From: CAZDUS01 sp044344495
GTDB lineage: Bacteria; Verrucomicrobiota; Kiritimatiellia; CAIKKV01; CAITUY01
Direction of reading: 5' to 3'
Assembly: GCA_044344495.1 (NCBI GenBank)
Contig: JBIJCW010000001.1
Span: 1 to 46,857, forward strand
Length of the DNA stretch: 46,857 nt
A model generated the notes under the pieces. It made no database searches and was not told the DNA's origin. It saw nothing but the letters and a program-made list of their open reading frames with translations. A program made the position numbers and the translations under genes. Of this stretch, positions 32,475 through 40,221 are shown one piece after another. Numbering within the stretch: position 1 is the first letter of the stretch; every line of letters starts with the position of its first letter.

Positions 32475-33848
32475 TCAGCGACGTTCACGTCCTCGCGAAA
32501 ACAGGGTGATTTTCGACGGAATCAAATGTTGAGCCGTGACCCTATCGCGGCCTTCTTCCCCTGCTGCCGCAATGGCAGCAAATGATATCAGGAGAAATGA
32601 GGGGAAGTACTCGTAGTGCCACGGAATGGGGGCTGTCAGCGCCACAGCCATTCCTGCAAATCCAAGAAAGAGCAAGATGTCTGTTTCGGTCTGCAATCGT
32701 CTCCATGCAAGAACAAGGGGGCCGGCGATTGCCAAAATGGTCGAGGCTTGTAGCAACCATTCGAGATGCGTTTCCCTGAGCATGAAAGTTAAGCCTATTG
32801 TTTTGGCGCTAAAACTGCCGTATCCCCTTGTGAAGTCCCATTTGCCCAGCCATGAATAATGCCGTACCGGGGCCACAATAAAATCATAGGGATCAAGCAT
32901 CAGGAATGGCCCGCAGATCAACAGATAAGTGCAAATGGTAACAATCGTAAATGTTGCGGCAGTTCGCATACTGCACGTTGTCCTCAGCCAATAGATGGCC
33001 ATGAGCGGAGCATACACCACGGCTGTCTGCCTACTGGCGAGAACGATCCCGAGGAAAACGGCTGACAAAAAAGGTCGCTTTAGCAGTATTGAACCAGCCA
33101 GCAGGGACACCCAGAACCATTGTGGCGGTGTATGCGCAATGCCGGCGAAAGAAATGTGTTCACTCGAGAACAGGAATAAACTCAGTCCCGCCATGGCCGC
33201 CAACAGCATCGCCTGATTTTTCGAGGACGGTGTTTTCAATGATCGAATGATAAATACTCCAAAGATCGATGCAATGCCAACGACACAACTGATGTGAATC
33301 CATCGCAAGTCAATCCCCAAACCATAGGGAATCATGTAGGGCATCCATAATCCCGGCCAGAAGGTCAGGGGTAATTTCCAGGGCATCAGATACATCTTGT
33401 CGTAAGGATTCGCGCAGGAAGCCAGCGTGCCGCAAGCGCTACTGATCAAGGGCAGCATATCGGCAATGTTGGCTTTGATCGGGGTCCTTGCAATATGTGC
33501 CCACCGGAGAAGGCACCCAACTGTTGTCATTACCAGGACGATGATACAGGATGTTATCACCCTCGCGGACCCGTTGACCCTGAATAGCGGAGAAAGCAGG
33601 ATCTTTGTCCATGTATCAATACGATTGAAAAACCTGTTTCGTGCAGGCTTCCAGACAACGAGCAAGAGCGAGACCATCAAGTAGATGATCGCCAGCGCAG
33701 CAAATCCGTGAGTTCTGACATGAAAGCATCCCGCGATGCGGAATCGAGCATCCATGAGTATATATAACAGGCCTAACAGAAGTAATATGCACACCCATCT
33801 ACCTGATGTCACATCACTCGGATCAGTGGTTTTTTTATCAAACTTCAT
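32475..33848 (-). CDS. Polytopic membrane protein, possible GT-C glycosyltransferase
   Basis: Membrane protein of 457 residues with about 10-12 predicted segments. These include WVCILLLLGLLYILM near the N-terminus and LTAPIPWHYEYFPSFLLISF near the C-terminus. No catalytic signature is certain. The plan (short N-terminus, many segments, a loop with an Asp after the third segment, VYAPLMAIYW) resembles uncharacterised GT-C mannosyl- or glucosyltransferases. The codon use and lower GC differ from all neighbours, and the C/G bias of the strand is absent, which hints at recent acquisition. It sits beside rmlA and rmlC, so a role in surface polysaccharide is a fair guess. It has a weak ribosome-binding site 14 bases upstream. 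Confidence 0.6.
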   Translation of the reverse strand: MKFDKKTTDPSDVTSGRWVCILLLLGLLYILMDARFRIAGCFHVRTHGFAALAIIYLMVSLLLVVWKPARNRFFNRIDTWTKILLSPLFRVNGSARVITSCIIVLVMTTVGCLLRWAHIARTPIKANIADMLPLISSACGTLASCANPYDKMYLMPWKLPLTFWPGLWMPYMIPYGLGIDLRWIHISCVVGIASIFGVFIIRSLKTPSSKNQAMLLAAMAGLSLFLFSSEHISFAGIAHTPPQWFWVSLLAGSILLKRPFLSAVFLGIVLASRQTAVVYAPLMAIYWLRTTCSMRTAATFTIVTICTYLLICGPFLMLDPYDFIVAPVRHYSWLGKWDFTRGYGSFSAKTIGLTFMLRETHLEWLLQASTILAIAGPLVLAWRRLQTETDILLFLGFAGMAVALTAPIPWHYEYFPSFLLISFAAIAAAGEEGRDRVTAQHLIPSKITLFSRGRERR

Positions 33849-34065
33849 GAATGACCGTCACCTCGCAGGGCGGTGCCTTTGATTTCCGCCTTGGCACCAC
33901 GGGGCAGAACCGTCAACAAAGCGTAAGAGGCCTGTCTCAACATCCTAACTTCTCCATTTTCACCAGCATTGATTGAATCGCCGTCACTTTCCTTGCCCGC
34001 TGTTCCGTCCGCTTCGCGCTGATGGACACTGCCGCATGGTCCATTACGCCCGTCGGCTGGTCACT

Positions 34066-35298
34066 TCACGCCCACCCGGAACCAGTTTCCTGATCCTCTC
34101 CCGAAACGCTGCCCGCCGCCAGCACCTTCACATCCACCGGATCCTCCGGCCTCAACCCGCCCACCTCGCATAACACCCGCCGGGCGCCCGCCCCGTCATA
34201 CCGTTCATGGAACGCCGCATCCCCCGGATCCGCCATCCCTCGCTCGTCCAACGCCCGGAACGCCAAAGCCGCCCGGAATGCCCGGGAAATCGCACCAAAC
34301 GGCAGATCATGCCTCGCTGCCAACAACATCGCCCCCACCAACCGGTCGTCCCGGTGTAACTTACGCTGCAGATCGCGACCCACCCGGAACACCGTGTCAC
34401 CCAGCGCCCGGTTCCGGAACCGCCCCAACAAATCGTCGATGTGAGCCTCCAGTTCCGCCATCGGCAGATCGCCACCATACTCAGCATGGAGCGCCACCGC
34501 CGCCTGCTCCATCGCCGCCCTCACCGCCGCCGCCACCCCTTCATCCTCCAGCACTTCCCAAAGCGCTGCCCGCTCCGGATGCGCCGCAAACCCGAAATAC
34601 GCCGCCGCCGCATGCCCCAGGTTGTGAATGAACAACTTCCGGTCCACATACGCCCGGATATTCGCCACCGCCTTGATCCCCTTCACCGCCGGCACCCCGT
34701 TCCGGAACCCCTTCGCATCCAGGATCAGCGTGTTGTACGCCTCCCCGAAGACCCACAGCGGATCCCGCGCGAGGTCCTCCTGCTTCATGATCGGCACCAT
34801 CTTGCCAATGCTGGACTCCACAAACCCCACCCGCTCCTCCAACGGATATCCCTCCGGCAACCGCCGCGCCAACTCCGCGCGCGCGAACTCCGCCACGTTG
34901 CGGATGTTCTCGGCAAAAATGATGTCCAGCGGCCGCGTATTCCCCGCCGCCTCCCGCGCCGTCAATCCCGCCGCCAGCACCGGTAGCACATGCGGCAACG
35001 CCCCTTTGCCAACCGACGTGCACACCAACGTGGCCTGCTCGAGCTCCCGCACCACCGCCGCCACCTCCCGCCCATTGACCGCACGCACCGGCGCCACCGT
35101 CAAAATCTCATCCTCCCGACCGGTCTGCTTGACCACCACCCGGTACTTCCCCTCCCGGTTCAACCCCTCCACCAGCGCCGCCGCCACATCCACAAACACC
35201 ACCTCATAGCCGCCCCGCGAAAACACCTGCCCAATGAATGACCGCCCGATGTTTCCCGCCCCGAATTGCACCAGTTTTGACTTCTCACCCGCCTGCAT
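34066..35298 (-). CDS. mtlD: Mannitol-1-phosphate 5-dehydrogenase-like (MtlD family) oxidoreductase
   Basis: NAD-dependent polyol dehydrogenase of 410 residues. The Rossmann motif LVQFGAGNIGRSFIGQVF is followed by VVFVDVAAALVEGLNREGKY, LDIIFAENIRNVAEFARAEL, VGFVESSIGKMVPI, DAKGFRNGVPAVKGIKAVAN and KLFIHNLGHAAAAYFGFAAH, all in MtlD order. The known reaction is mannitol 1-phosphate to fructose 6-phosphate; related tagaturonate and altronate enzymes share the fold, so the substrate is provisional. The start could be 35298 or 35307. No mannitol PTS permease is adjacent. The promoter region lies within the palindrome-rich 35.3-36.2 kb stretch. Confidence 0.85.
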   Translation of the reverse strand: MQAGEKSKLVQFGAGNIGRSFIGQVFSRGGYEVVFVDVAAALVEGLNREGKYRVVVKQTGREDEILTVAPVRAVNGREVAAVVRELEQATLVCTSVGKGALPHVLPVLAAGLTAREAAGNTRPLDIIFAENIRNVAEFARAELARRLPEGYPLEERVGFVESSIGKMVPIMKQEDLARDPLWVFGEAYNTLILDAKGFRNGVPAVKGIKAVANIRAYVDRKLFIHNLGHAAAAYFGFAAHPERAALWEVLEDEGVAAAVRAAMEQAAVALHAEYGGDLPMAELEAHIDDLLGRFRNRALGDTVFRVGRDLQRKLHRDDRLVGAMLLAARHDLPFGAISRAFRAALAFRALDERGMADPGDAAFHERYDGAGARRVLCEVGGLRPEDPVDVKVLAAGSVSGEDQETGSGWA

Positions 35299-35384
35299 AC
35301 CACCCATCCTTGTCCGCTTGGTTTCGTTAGCGCCAGCCAAAGTGCCTTGATTGAATAAAACTGTCAACCCGTGTGTGAACCTTC

Positions 35385-35830
35385 CAAGGGCACCGAGCGC
35401 ATGTCACTTCCGCAGGGGTTTTGTTGAATGGTCCAAAACGAGACGAGGATTGCAGATTTACCACGGAGACACAGAGGCACCGAGCCTACTTCGCCAAGGC
35501 TACGAAGGCCGGGAAAGAAAATACAAATGTGGCGTTTATTTCGTTCACGCTGGTACACGTGACCAAAATAAACGCCACGGTTTCTTGAAGGAATACGTTG
35601 AGGGGGATGAGTTGTCGATTCTTCCTCGTCTTTCTCATGGTATGGCTCTAAGAAACCGTCGCGGGATTTTTGGCTCGGGTACTCCCGAACGAAAATGCCG
35701 CGACATTTTCTTCTGGGTTCTTCTCTTCTCTGTGCCTCTGTGCCTCTGTGGTAAATCTTTCCCGATCTGCAGTGGGCTTGTGAATGTGCCCTACGGAACT
35801 GACATGCACCCGCCCCAAGGGCGCACGACA
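35385..35830. repeat. Long imperfect palindrome (about 440 bp) with nested 50-bp palindromes
   Basis: The left arm from 35385 reads in reverse complement at the right end to 35820 or so; GCATGTCACTTCC on the left faces GGAACTGACATGC on the right. Further inward, GCAGATTTACCACGG (35452) faces GTGGTAAATC...GATCTGC (to 35770). Each arm carries its own hairpin: 35529-35578 (21-base arms around CTGGTACA) and 35658-35704 (arms around a GGGTAC centre). The two inner hairpins are related to each other. The structure looks like two inverted copies of a roughly 200-bp element. Frames open on both strands here are by-products of the symmetry. Confidence 0.75.
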
Positions 35831-35870
35831 AAATTCTTCTATGAATTTGAACCCTACTACGGATAGGACG

Positions 35871-36066
35871 GGAAAGAGAAGAATTTGAACAGAAGTCGCG
35901 AAGCTCGCGAAGGGCACAGGCGGCGTTTACGCCGCCTGTGGCGGGTTCAGGTTAAAAATCAACATCGTCCATTAGTATAAGGAACCAGCATGTTATTCCG
36001 CGAAGCGTAACCATACCCCCCCCCTTCGCGGGCTTTGCGACTTCTGTTCAAATTCTCTTCTTTTCC
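35871..36066. repeat. Inverted repeat pair (about 45-bp arms) enclosing a perfect hairpin
   Basis: The left arm (35871-35914) has GAATTTGAACAGAAGTCGCG then AAGCTCGCGAAGGG. The right arm (36021-36066) is its near reverse complement. Inside, CACAGGCGGCG (35915-35925) and CGCCGCCTGTG (35930-35940) form a perfect 11-bp hairpin with a TTTA loop. The remaining spacer is AT-rich. Confidence 0.85.
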
Positions 36067-36203
36067 TGATGAAAATATATGTGTCTGTATATGCCCGCCG
36101 GCATGAAATATTGGGGTTTTGACAAACTTTCAGAATATTGTCATGCGCCCGTCACTGGCCAATAGCGTTGACTCCGGCCTGTGTTCGGGTATCCTTTTCC
36201 GCC

Positions 36204-37481
36204 ATGAACATTCTTGTTGTGGGCGGAGGGGGCCGTGAACATACCCTCGTGTGGAAACTGGTGAATGACAGTCGACGGCCGAAGGTGTTTTGCGCGCCCG
36301 GCAATGCCGGCACGGCGGAACTCGCCACGAATCTGGATATCGGCGCCGAGGATATTCCGGCGCTCCTGGACTGGGCACGGGCGCACCGGCCCGACCTGAC
36401 GGTGGTGGGCCCCGAAGCCCCCTTGTGCGCGGGATTGGTGGATCTCCTGGAAAAGGAGGGATTGAAGGCCTTTGGTCCCTCACGGGCCGCAGCCCAGATC
36501 GAGGGCAGCAAGGTATTCGCCAAGGACATCATGGTGGCCGCCGGGGTGCCGACGGCGAAGGCGAGCTTCTTTACCGATGCGGCGCAGGCGCTGGACTTCG
36601 TGCGTTCCATCGGCGCGCCGCTGGTGATCAAGGCCGAGGGGTTGGCGGCGGGCAAAGGGGTGACGGTCTGCACAACCCTGGAGGAGGCTGAACGTGCGGT
36701 ACGGGAATCCCTTGTGGATGGCGCCTTCGGCGAGGCTGGCCAGCGCATCCTCGTGGAAGAATTCCTGGAGGGCGAGGAGGCATCCATCCTGGCGCTGACC
36801 GACGGGAAGCGGGTGGTGTTGCTGGCCACGGCCCAGGACCACAAACGGGTCTTTGATAACGATCAGGGGCCCAATACAGGCGGCATGGGCGCCTATTCGC
36901 CGGCACCGGTGGTTACGGCGGAGATGTTCCCCGCCATCGAGCGCGACGTGTTCGGACCGACGTTGGCGGAGCTTGAACTGCGTGGCATCCACTACAAGGG
37001 AGTGCTGTATGCGGGACTGATGATGACCAAGAAGGGGCCCAAGGTTCTGGAGTTCAACTGCCGCTTTGGCGATCCCGAGACGCAGGTGATTATTCCGCGC
37101 CTTGCCGGCGACCTGATTCCCGCGCTGGAGGCGTGCATCGACGGGACCCTGCGTCCGGATCTGGTGACCTGGCGTCCGGAAGCCTGCGTGTGTGTGGTGA
37201 TGGCGGCGGGTGGATACCCGGGGACCTACCGGAAGGGCGATGAAATCCGGGGGCTCAAGGAGGCGGCGAAGGTCAAGCAGGCGGTGGTATTCCATGCGGG
37301 GACGGCGTTGAGCAACGGGCGCGTGGTGACGGCCGGCGGGCGGGTGCTGGGGGTGACGGCGCTGGGCAGTGGATTGAAGGAAGCGGTGGACAACGCCTAT
37401 GAGGCGGTGACCCGGATCGATTTTGACGGGGCCATCTACCGCACGGACATCGCGGCGAAGGCGTTTGGGAGGAAACAGTAA
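36204..37481 (+). CDS. purD: Phosphoribosylamine-glycine ligase
   Basis: Second step of purine synthesis: ATP-dependent joining of glycine to phosphoribosylamine. The 425-residue ATP-grasp protein begins MNILVVGGGGREHTLVWKL. It shows FGPSRAAAQIEGSKVFAKD, VIKAEGLAAGKGVTV, QDHKRVFDNDQGPNTGGMGA and the metal/ATP motif VLEFNCRFGDPETQ. The C-terminal GARS-C region (GGYPGTYRKGDEI) is present. ATG 36204 fits the family start; a longer frame to 36138 only adds sequence from the leader. It is the first gene right of the candidate origin and precedes purE by 93 bases. Confidence 0.96.
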   Translation: MNILVVGGGGREHTLVWKLVNDSRRPKVFCAPGNAGTAELATNLDIGAEDIPALLDWARAHRPDLTVVGPEAPLCAGLVDLLEKEGLKAFGPSRAAAQIEGSKVFAKDIMVAAGVPTAKASFFTDAAQALDFVRSIGAPLVIKAEGLAAGKGVTVCTTLEEAERAVRESLVDGAFGEAGQRILVEEFLEGEEASILALTDGKRVVLLATAQDHKRVFDNDQGPNTGGMGAYSPAPVVTAEMFPAIERDVFGPTLAELELRGIHYKGVLYAGLMMTKKGPKVLEFNCRFGDPETQVIIPRLAGDLIPALEACIDGTLRPDLVTWRPEACVCVVMAAGGYPGTYRKGDEIRGLKEAAKVKQAVVFHAGTALSNGRVVTAGGRVLGVTALGSGLKEAVDNAYEAVTRIDFDGAIYRTDIAAKAFGRKQ

Positions 37482-37497
37482 GGGGATTAACCCTCTT

Positions 37498-37529
37498 GCT
37501 TTGTGTCCGTCGTGAACTTCGTGGTTAAG
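37498..37529 (+). repeat. Dispersed intergenic repeat, TTCGTGG family
   Basis: GCTTTGTGTCCGTCGTGAAC is followed by TTCGTGGTTAAG in the purD-purE gap, matching the copy at 925-956 in wording and in distance to the next start codon. It may also serve as part of the purE leader. Confidence 0.5.
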
Positions 37530-37574
37530 TCTTGTTTGTTCGAGTGGCGGAAAGCGAAGGAGAGAAAGGGACTC

Positions 37575-38090
37575 ATGAGTACAGCAGAAGTGGCGTTGGT
37601 GATGGGGAGTGATTCGGATTGGCCGCTCTTGGAGGACGCCGTTGGTGTTCTGGCCAAGTTTGAGGTGGAGAGTGAAGTGCGCGTCATGTCGGCGCACCGG
37701 ACGCCGGATCTGGCGGCGACGTTTGCCAAGCAGGCGGCGGGGCGCGGGCTCAAGGTGATCATTGCCGCGGCGGGCGGGGCGGCGCATCTGGCGGGCGTCA
37801 TTGCGGCGCATACGACGTTGCCGGTCATTGGGATTCCGGTGCCGAGCAATCTCATGGGCGGCATGGATTCGTTGTTGTCCACGGTACAGATGCCGGCGGG
37901 GATTCCCGTGGCGACGGTGGCGGTGGGCAAGAGTGGGGCCACGAATGCGGCGCTATTGGCCATCCAGATTCTGGCGCTGGGGAACCCGGCGCTGACGCGC
38001 AAGTTGGTTCTACACAAGAAGACACTTGGCGACAAGGTGAAGACCGGTAACGCGCGGATCCAGATTGAAGCGGCGAAGAAGAAAGCGTGA
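37575..38090 (+). CDS. purE: N5-carboxyaminoimidazole ribonucleotide mutase
   Basis: Purine synthesis enzyme of 171 residues, shifting the carboxyl group on CAIR. It carries VALVMGSDSDWPLLEDAVGV, VRVMSAHRTPDLAATFAK (active-site His), IIAAAGGAAHLAGVIAAHTT and GGMDSLLSTVQMPAGIPVAT, all PurE hallmarks. The class I form with the SDSDW motif is the mutase that needs PurK, but no purK is in view. GGAGAGAAAGGG precedes ATG 37575. The longer frame to 37503 runs through the dispersed repeat and is not used. Together with purD it forms a purine pair. Confidence 0.96.
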   Translation: MSTAEVALVMGSDSDWPLLEDAVGVLAKFEVESEVRVMSAHRTPDLAATFAKQAAGRGLKVIIAAAGGAAHLAGVIAAHTTLPVIGIPVPSNLMGGMDSLLSTVQMPAGIPVATVAVGKSGATNAALLAIQILALGNPALTRKLVLHKKTLGDKVKTGNARIQIEAAKKKA

Positions 38091-38130
38091 GGGTCAGGGG
38101 GGCTACGGATTAATAATGGGGGCAGGGTGG

Positions 38131-38158
38131 AATCCAGAATCCAGAATCCAGAATCCAG
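38131..38158. repeat. Heptanucleotide tandem array AATCCAG, four units
   Basis: Four perfect units of AATCCAG run from 38131 to 38158. The next two bases plus TG make the ATG at 38160 of the S41-like gene. A GTG at 38127 would be translated through the array. This is the second heptamer array at a gene start in the window (compare 10745-10841). Confidence 0.9.
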
Positions 38159-38159
38159 A

Positions 38160-39158
38160 ATGGAGAGCGAAGCGTTCCGGGCCGCTGGGCGTGTGAAGCG
38201 GGCGGGGGGGCTCGCTCTCGCGCTGTCCCTGCTGGTGGTTGCGCCGTATGCCGGGGCGGCCTTGAGTGTCGGGGAGATGATGCAGTTTCTGGAGGATCGC
38301 GGTCTGCCGGGCGCGTCGACCCTGGCGGCGGAAGGGGCGATTACGGGGTTGATCCGGTCGATCGATTCGGAAGCCAGGATCTGCACTCCGGAGGAAGCGG
38401 CGTCCATCCGTGCCCAGTGGACGGGGGTGGACCAGAGCGGGGGTACCAACGGAGGGGGGGCCGGTTCGGTGGACACGTTTGAAGCCTGGCCTGAAGGGCT
38501 GGCCTATTTAAAAATCAGGGGGCTTTACCGCGGTGGCGGCGTGGAGATCATGGGGCACTTGCGGACATTGTCGGAGGGGTCGGGGGTGATCATGGACCTC
38601 CGGGGGACGGATGGGGCCGACTTGGATGCCGTGGTGGCATTGGCGAGTCCGTTCTATTGTGCCGGGGATGTGCTTTTCCGTGTGGAGAACCGGGCGGGGG
38701 TGCCGCTGGAAACCCATGTGGCGGGCGAGGTGGCTTCGTTGAAGACGCCGTTGATGGTGCTGATTGATCATGACACGCGCTGTGCGGCGGAAACCCTGGT
38801 GGCGTTATGGAATGGCAAGCCGGGCGTCATGTTGATTGGCGAGTCCACGCGGGGGGATACCGGGGTGCGTGACCTGCTGCCCTTGCCGGACGGGCGCTTC
38901 CTGTATATGGCCACGAAAAAGCTGGTCCCGGTGGCGACGGCGTATGGGGCGAAAGGGGTGCGGCCTGATGTGGTGGTGGATGCGAGGGTTGGAGGCGTGA
39001 CGCCACTGGTGCCTGTGCCCGGCCACGGCCGCCCGCTCAGTGCGAAGTCGGTGGAAGACCGGGACTTGATGATGCGGGTGGATTCCGATCCGGCCCTGAG
39101 GCGGGGAACGGACATCCTGCTGGCGTTACGGGCGATGAACGACCATGGCAGGCATTGA
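38160..39158 (+). CDS. S41 (C-terminal processing) peptidase homologue lacking catalytic residues
   Basis: Exported protein of 332 residues with a probable signal peptide (RVKRAGGLALALSLLVVAPY, cleavage after AGA near residue 33). The tail-specific protease fold shows in SGVIMDLRGTDGADLDAVVA, PLMVLIDHDTRCAAETLVAL, GVMLIGESTRGDTGVRDLLP and KGVRPDVVVDA. In active members the dyad is Ser in SASE and Lys 25 residues later in TFGKG; here these are Cys 208 and Asp 233. The PDZ domain seen in Prc/CtpA is absent. It may be a binding or scaffolding protein. The start is ATG 38160; it overlaps the next gene by 14 bases. Confidence 0.75.
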   Translation: MESEAFRAAGRVKRAGGLALALSLLVVAPYAGAALSVGEMMQFLEDRGLPGASTLAAEGAITGLIRSIDSEARICTPEEAASIRAQWTGVDQSGGTNGGGAGSVDTFEAWPEGLAYLKIRGLYRGGGVEIMGHLRTLSEGSGVIMDLRGTDGADLDAVVALASPFYCAGDVLFRVENRAGVPLETHVAGEVASLKTPLMVLIDHDTRCAAETLVALWNGKPGVMLIGESTRGDTGVRDLLPLPDGRFLYMATKKLVPVATAYGAKGVRPDVVVDARVGGVTPLVPVPGHGRPLSAKSVEDRDLMMRVDSDPALRRGTDILLALRAMNDHGRH

Positions 39159-40206
39159 TCCCATCATCATTTCCGTGGATGCCAGGCGGCCCGACCCCGC
39201 GGCGATCCGGCGTGCCGTTAAGGTGTTGCGTGCCGGGGGGCTTGTGATTGTTCCCACGGAGACGGTGTACGGGCTGGCTGCGGATCCAGGAGTGGAGGGG
39301 GCGGAGGATCGCATTTATGAGGCCAAAGGGCGGGATCGGGGAAAACCCATTCCCCTGCTGGCGACCAGTCTGGAGGCGGTGGTGCGGTGGGGCGGGATCT
39401 TTTCGCGTCATGCGCGGCGGCTGGCGCGGCGGTACTGGCCGGGGCCCCTGACCCTGGTGCTGCCCTGTGGTGATCGGACGGAGGGATTCAGGGTGCCGGA
39501 CCATGCCGTGACGCAGGCGTTGCTCAAGGCGGCGGGGGGTGTGTTGCGGGTGACCAGCGCCAATGTGAGCGGGGATCCGGCGGCGAAGAATGCGCAGGAG
39601 GCGCTGGCGGCTTTGGGCGACCGGGTGGGATTGGTGTTGGACGCGGGGCCGGCGGCGATGGGCCGGGAGAGTACGGTGGTGGATGCCGTCGGCGAGGTTG
39701 TGCGTGTCCTGCGAGAGGGTGCGCTTCCGGCGGATCGGATTCTGGCCAAGCCCCTGGCCCTGTTTGTCTGTACGGGCAATATCTGCCGGAGTCCGATGGC
39801 GGAGCATCTCCTGCGCCGGTGGCTGGGGCCGGACAGTCCCTGGGAGGTGGGATCCGCCGGAGTGTCGACTGTGGATGGGTTGGCGGCCAGTGAGGAGGCG
39901 GTGGTGGCGATGGAGGATGCGGGGCTGGATGCGTCGGGGCACAGGAGCCGGCGCCTGACCCTGGCGCTGGTTGACGCCGCCGACCTGGTTGTGGTAATGA
40001 CCGACGCGCACCGCCGCATCGTCCTCGGCCAGTTTCCTGGAGCCCGCCACAAGGTGGTTCTGTTGAATGCGTTCAACAGTGTCCGGCGGAACGAGGATGT
40101 GGAGGATCCCATCGGGATGTCGATTGATGTCTACCGGCAGACGCGGGATGAGATGAATGCGGCCATGCCGGATCTGGTGTTGCATTTGCATGAATTGCTT
40201 CAATAA
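39145..40206 (+). CDS. tsaC: TsaC/Sua5 fused to low-molecular-weight protein-tyrosine phosphatase
   Basis: A two-domain protein of 353 residues. Residues 10-200 are the YrdC/TsaC domain that makes threonylcarbamoyl-AMP for tRNA t6A: GGLVIVPTETVYGLAADP, IYEAKGRDRGKPIPLL, LRVTSANVSGDPA and RESTVVDAVGEVVRVLREGA. Residues 204-353 are an LMW-PTP/arginine phosphatase-like domain with the P-loop LFVCTGNICRSPMAE (Cys 209, Arg 215) and general-acid Asp in EDPIGM (Asp 321). Separate genes ywlC and ywlE in B. subtilis encode the same two proteins close together. Both active sites look intact. It overlaps the S41 gene by 14 bases and precedes rpiB-glyA by 15. Confidence 0.93.
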   Translation: MAGIDPIIISVDARRPDPAAIRRAVKVLRAGGLVIVPTETVYGLAADPGVEGAEDRIYEAKGRDRGKPIPLLATSLEAVVRWGGIFSRHARRLARRYWPGPLTLVLPCGDRTEGFRVPDHAVTQALLKAAGGVLRVTSANVSGDPAAKNAQEALAALGDRVGLVLDAGPAAMGRESTVVDAVGEVVRVLREGALPADRILAKPLALFVCTGNICRSPMAEHLLRRWLGPDSPWEVGSAGVSTVDGLAASEEAVVAMEDAGLDASGHRSRRLTLALVDAADLVVVMTDAHRRIVLGQFPGARHKVVLLNAFNSVRRNEDVEDPIGMSIDVYRQTRDEMNAAMPDLVLHLHELLQ

Positions 40207-40221
40207 CACGCAAGGAAGAAC

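Larger units (their letters stand above)
35308..36203. other. Gene-free stretch at GC-skew switch, candidate replication origin
   Basis: About 900 bases with no supported gene, between divergent mtlD and purD. It holds two large imperfect palindromes (35385-35830 and 35871-36066) and an AT-rich tract near 36068-36145 with TATATG and AATATT words. To the left the plus strand is C-rich; to the right it is G-rich, on coding and non-coding strands alike. No perfect DnaA box (TTATCCACA) was found; the closest is TGTGGTAAA near 35747. dnaA is not in the window. Confidence 0.45.

Noticed and set aside
32351..32488. 45-codon minus-strand frame from GTG 32488
   Set aside because: It could be a small coupled gene, but it has a poor ribosome-binding site and no recognisable family; kept only as a note in the gap entry.
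35731..35756. TGTGGTAAA read as a DnaA box
   Set aside because: It differs from TGTGGATAA at two core positions and is part of a dispersed repeat, so it is not used as proof of an origin.
35351..35866. 171-codon plus-strand frame and 155-codon minus-strand frame over the same region
   Set aside because: Both fall on the long palindrome; the symmetry keeps frames open on both strands. Neither has a family match or ribosome-binding site.
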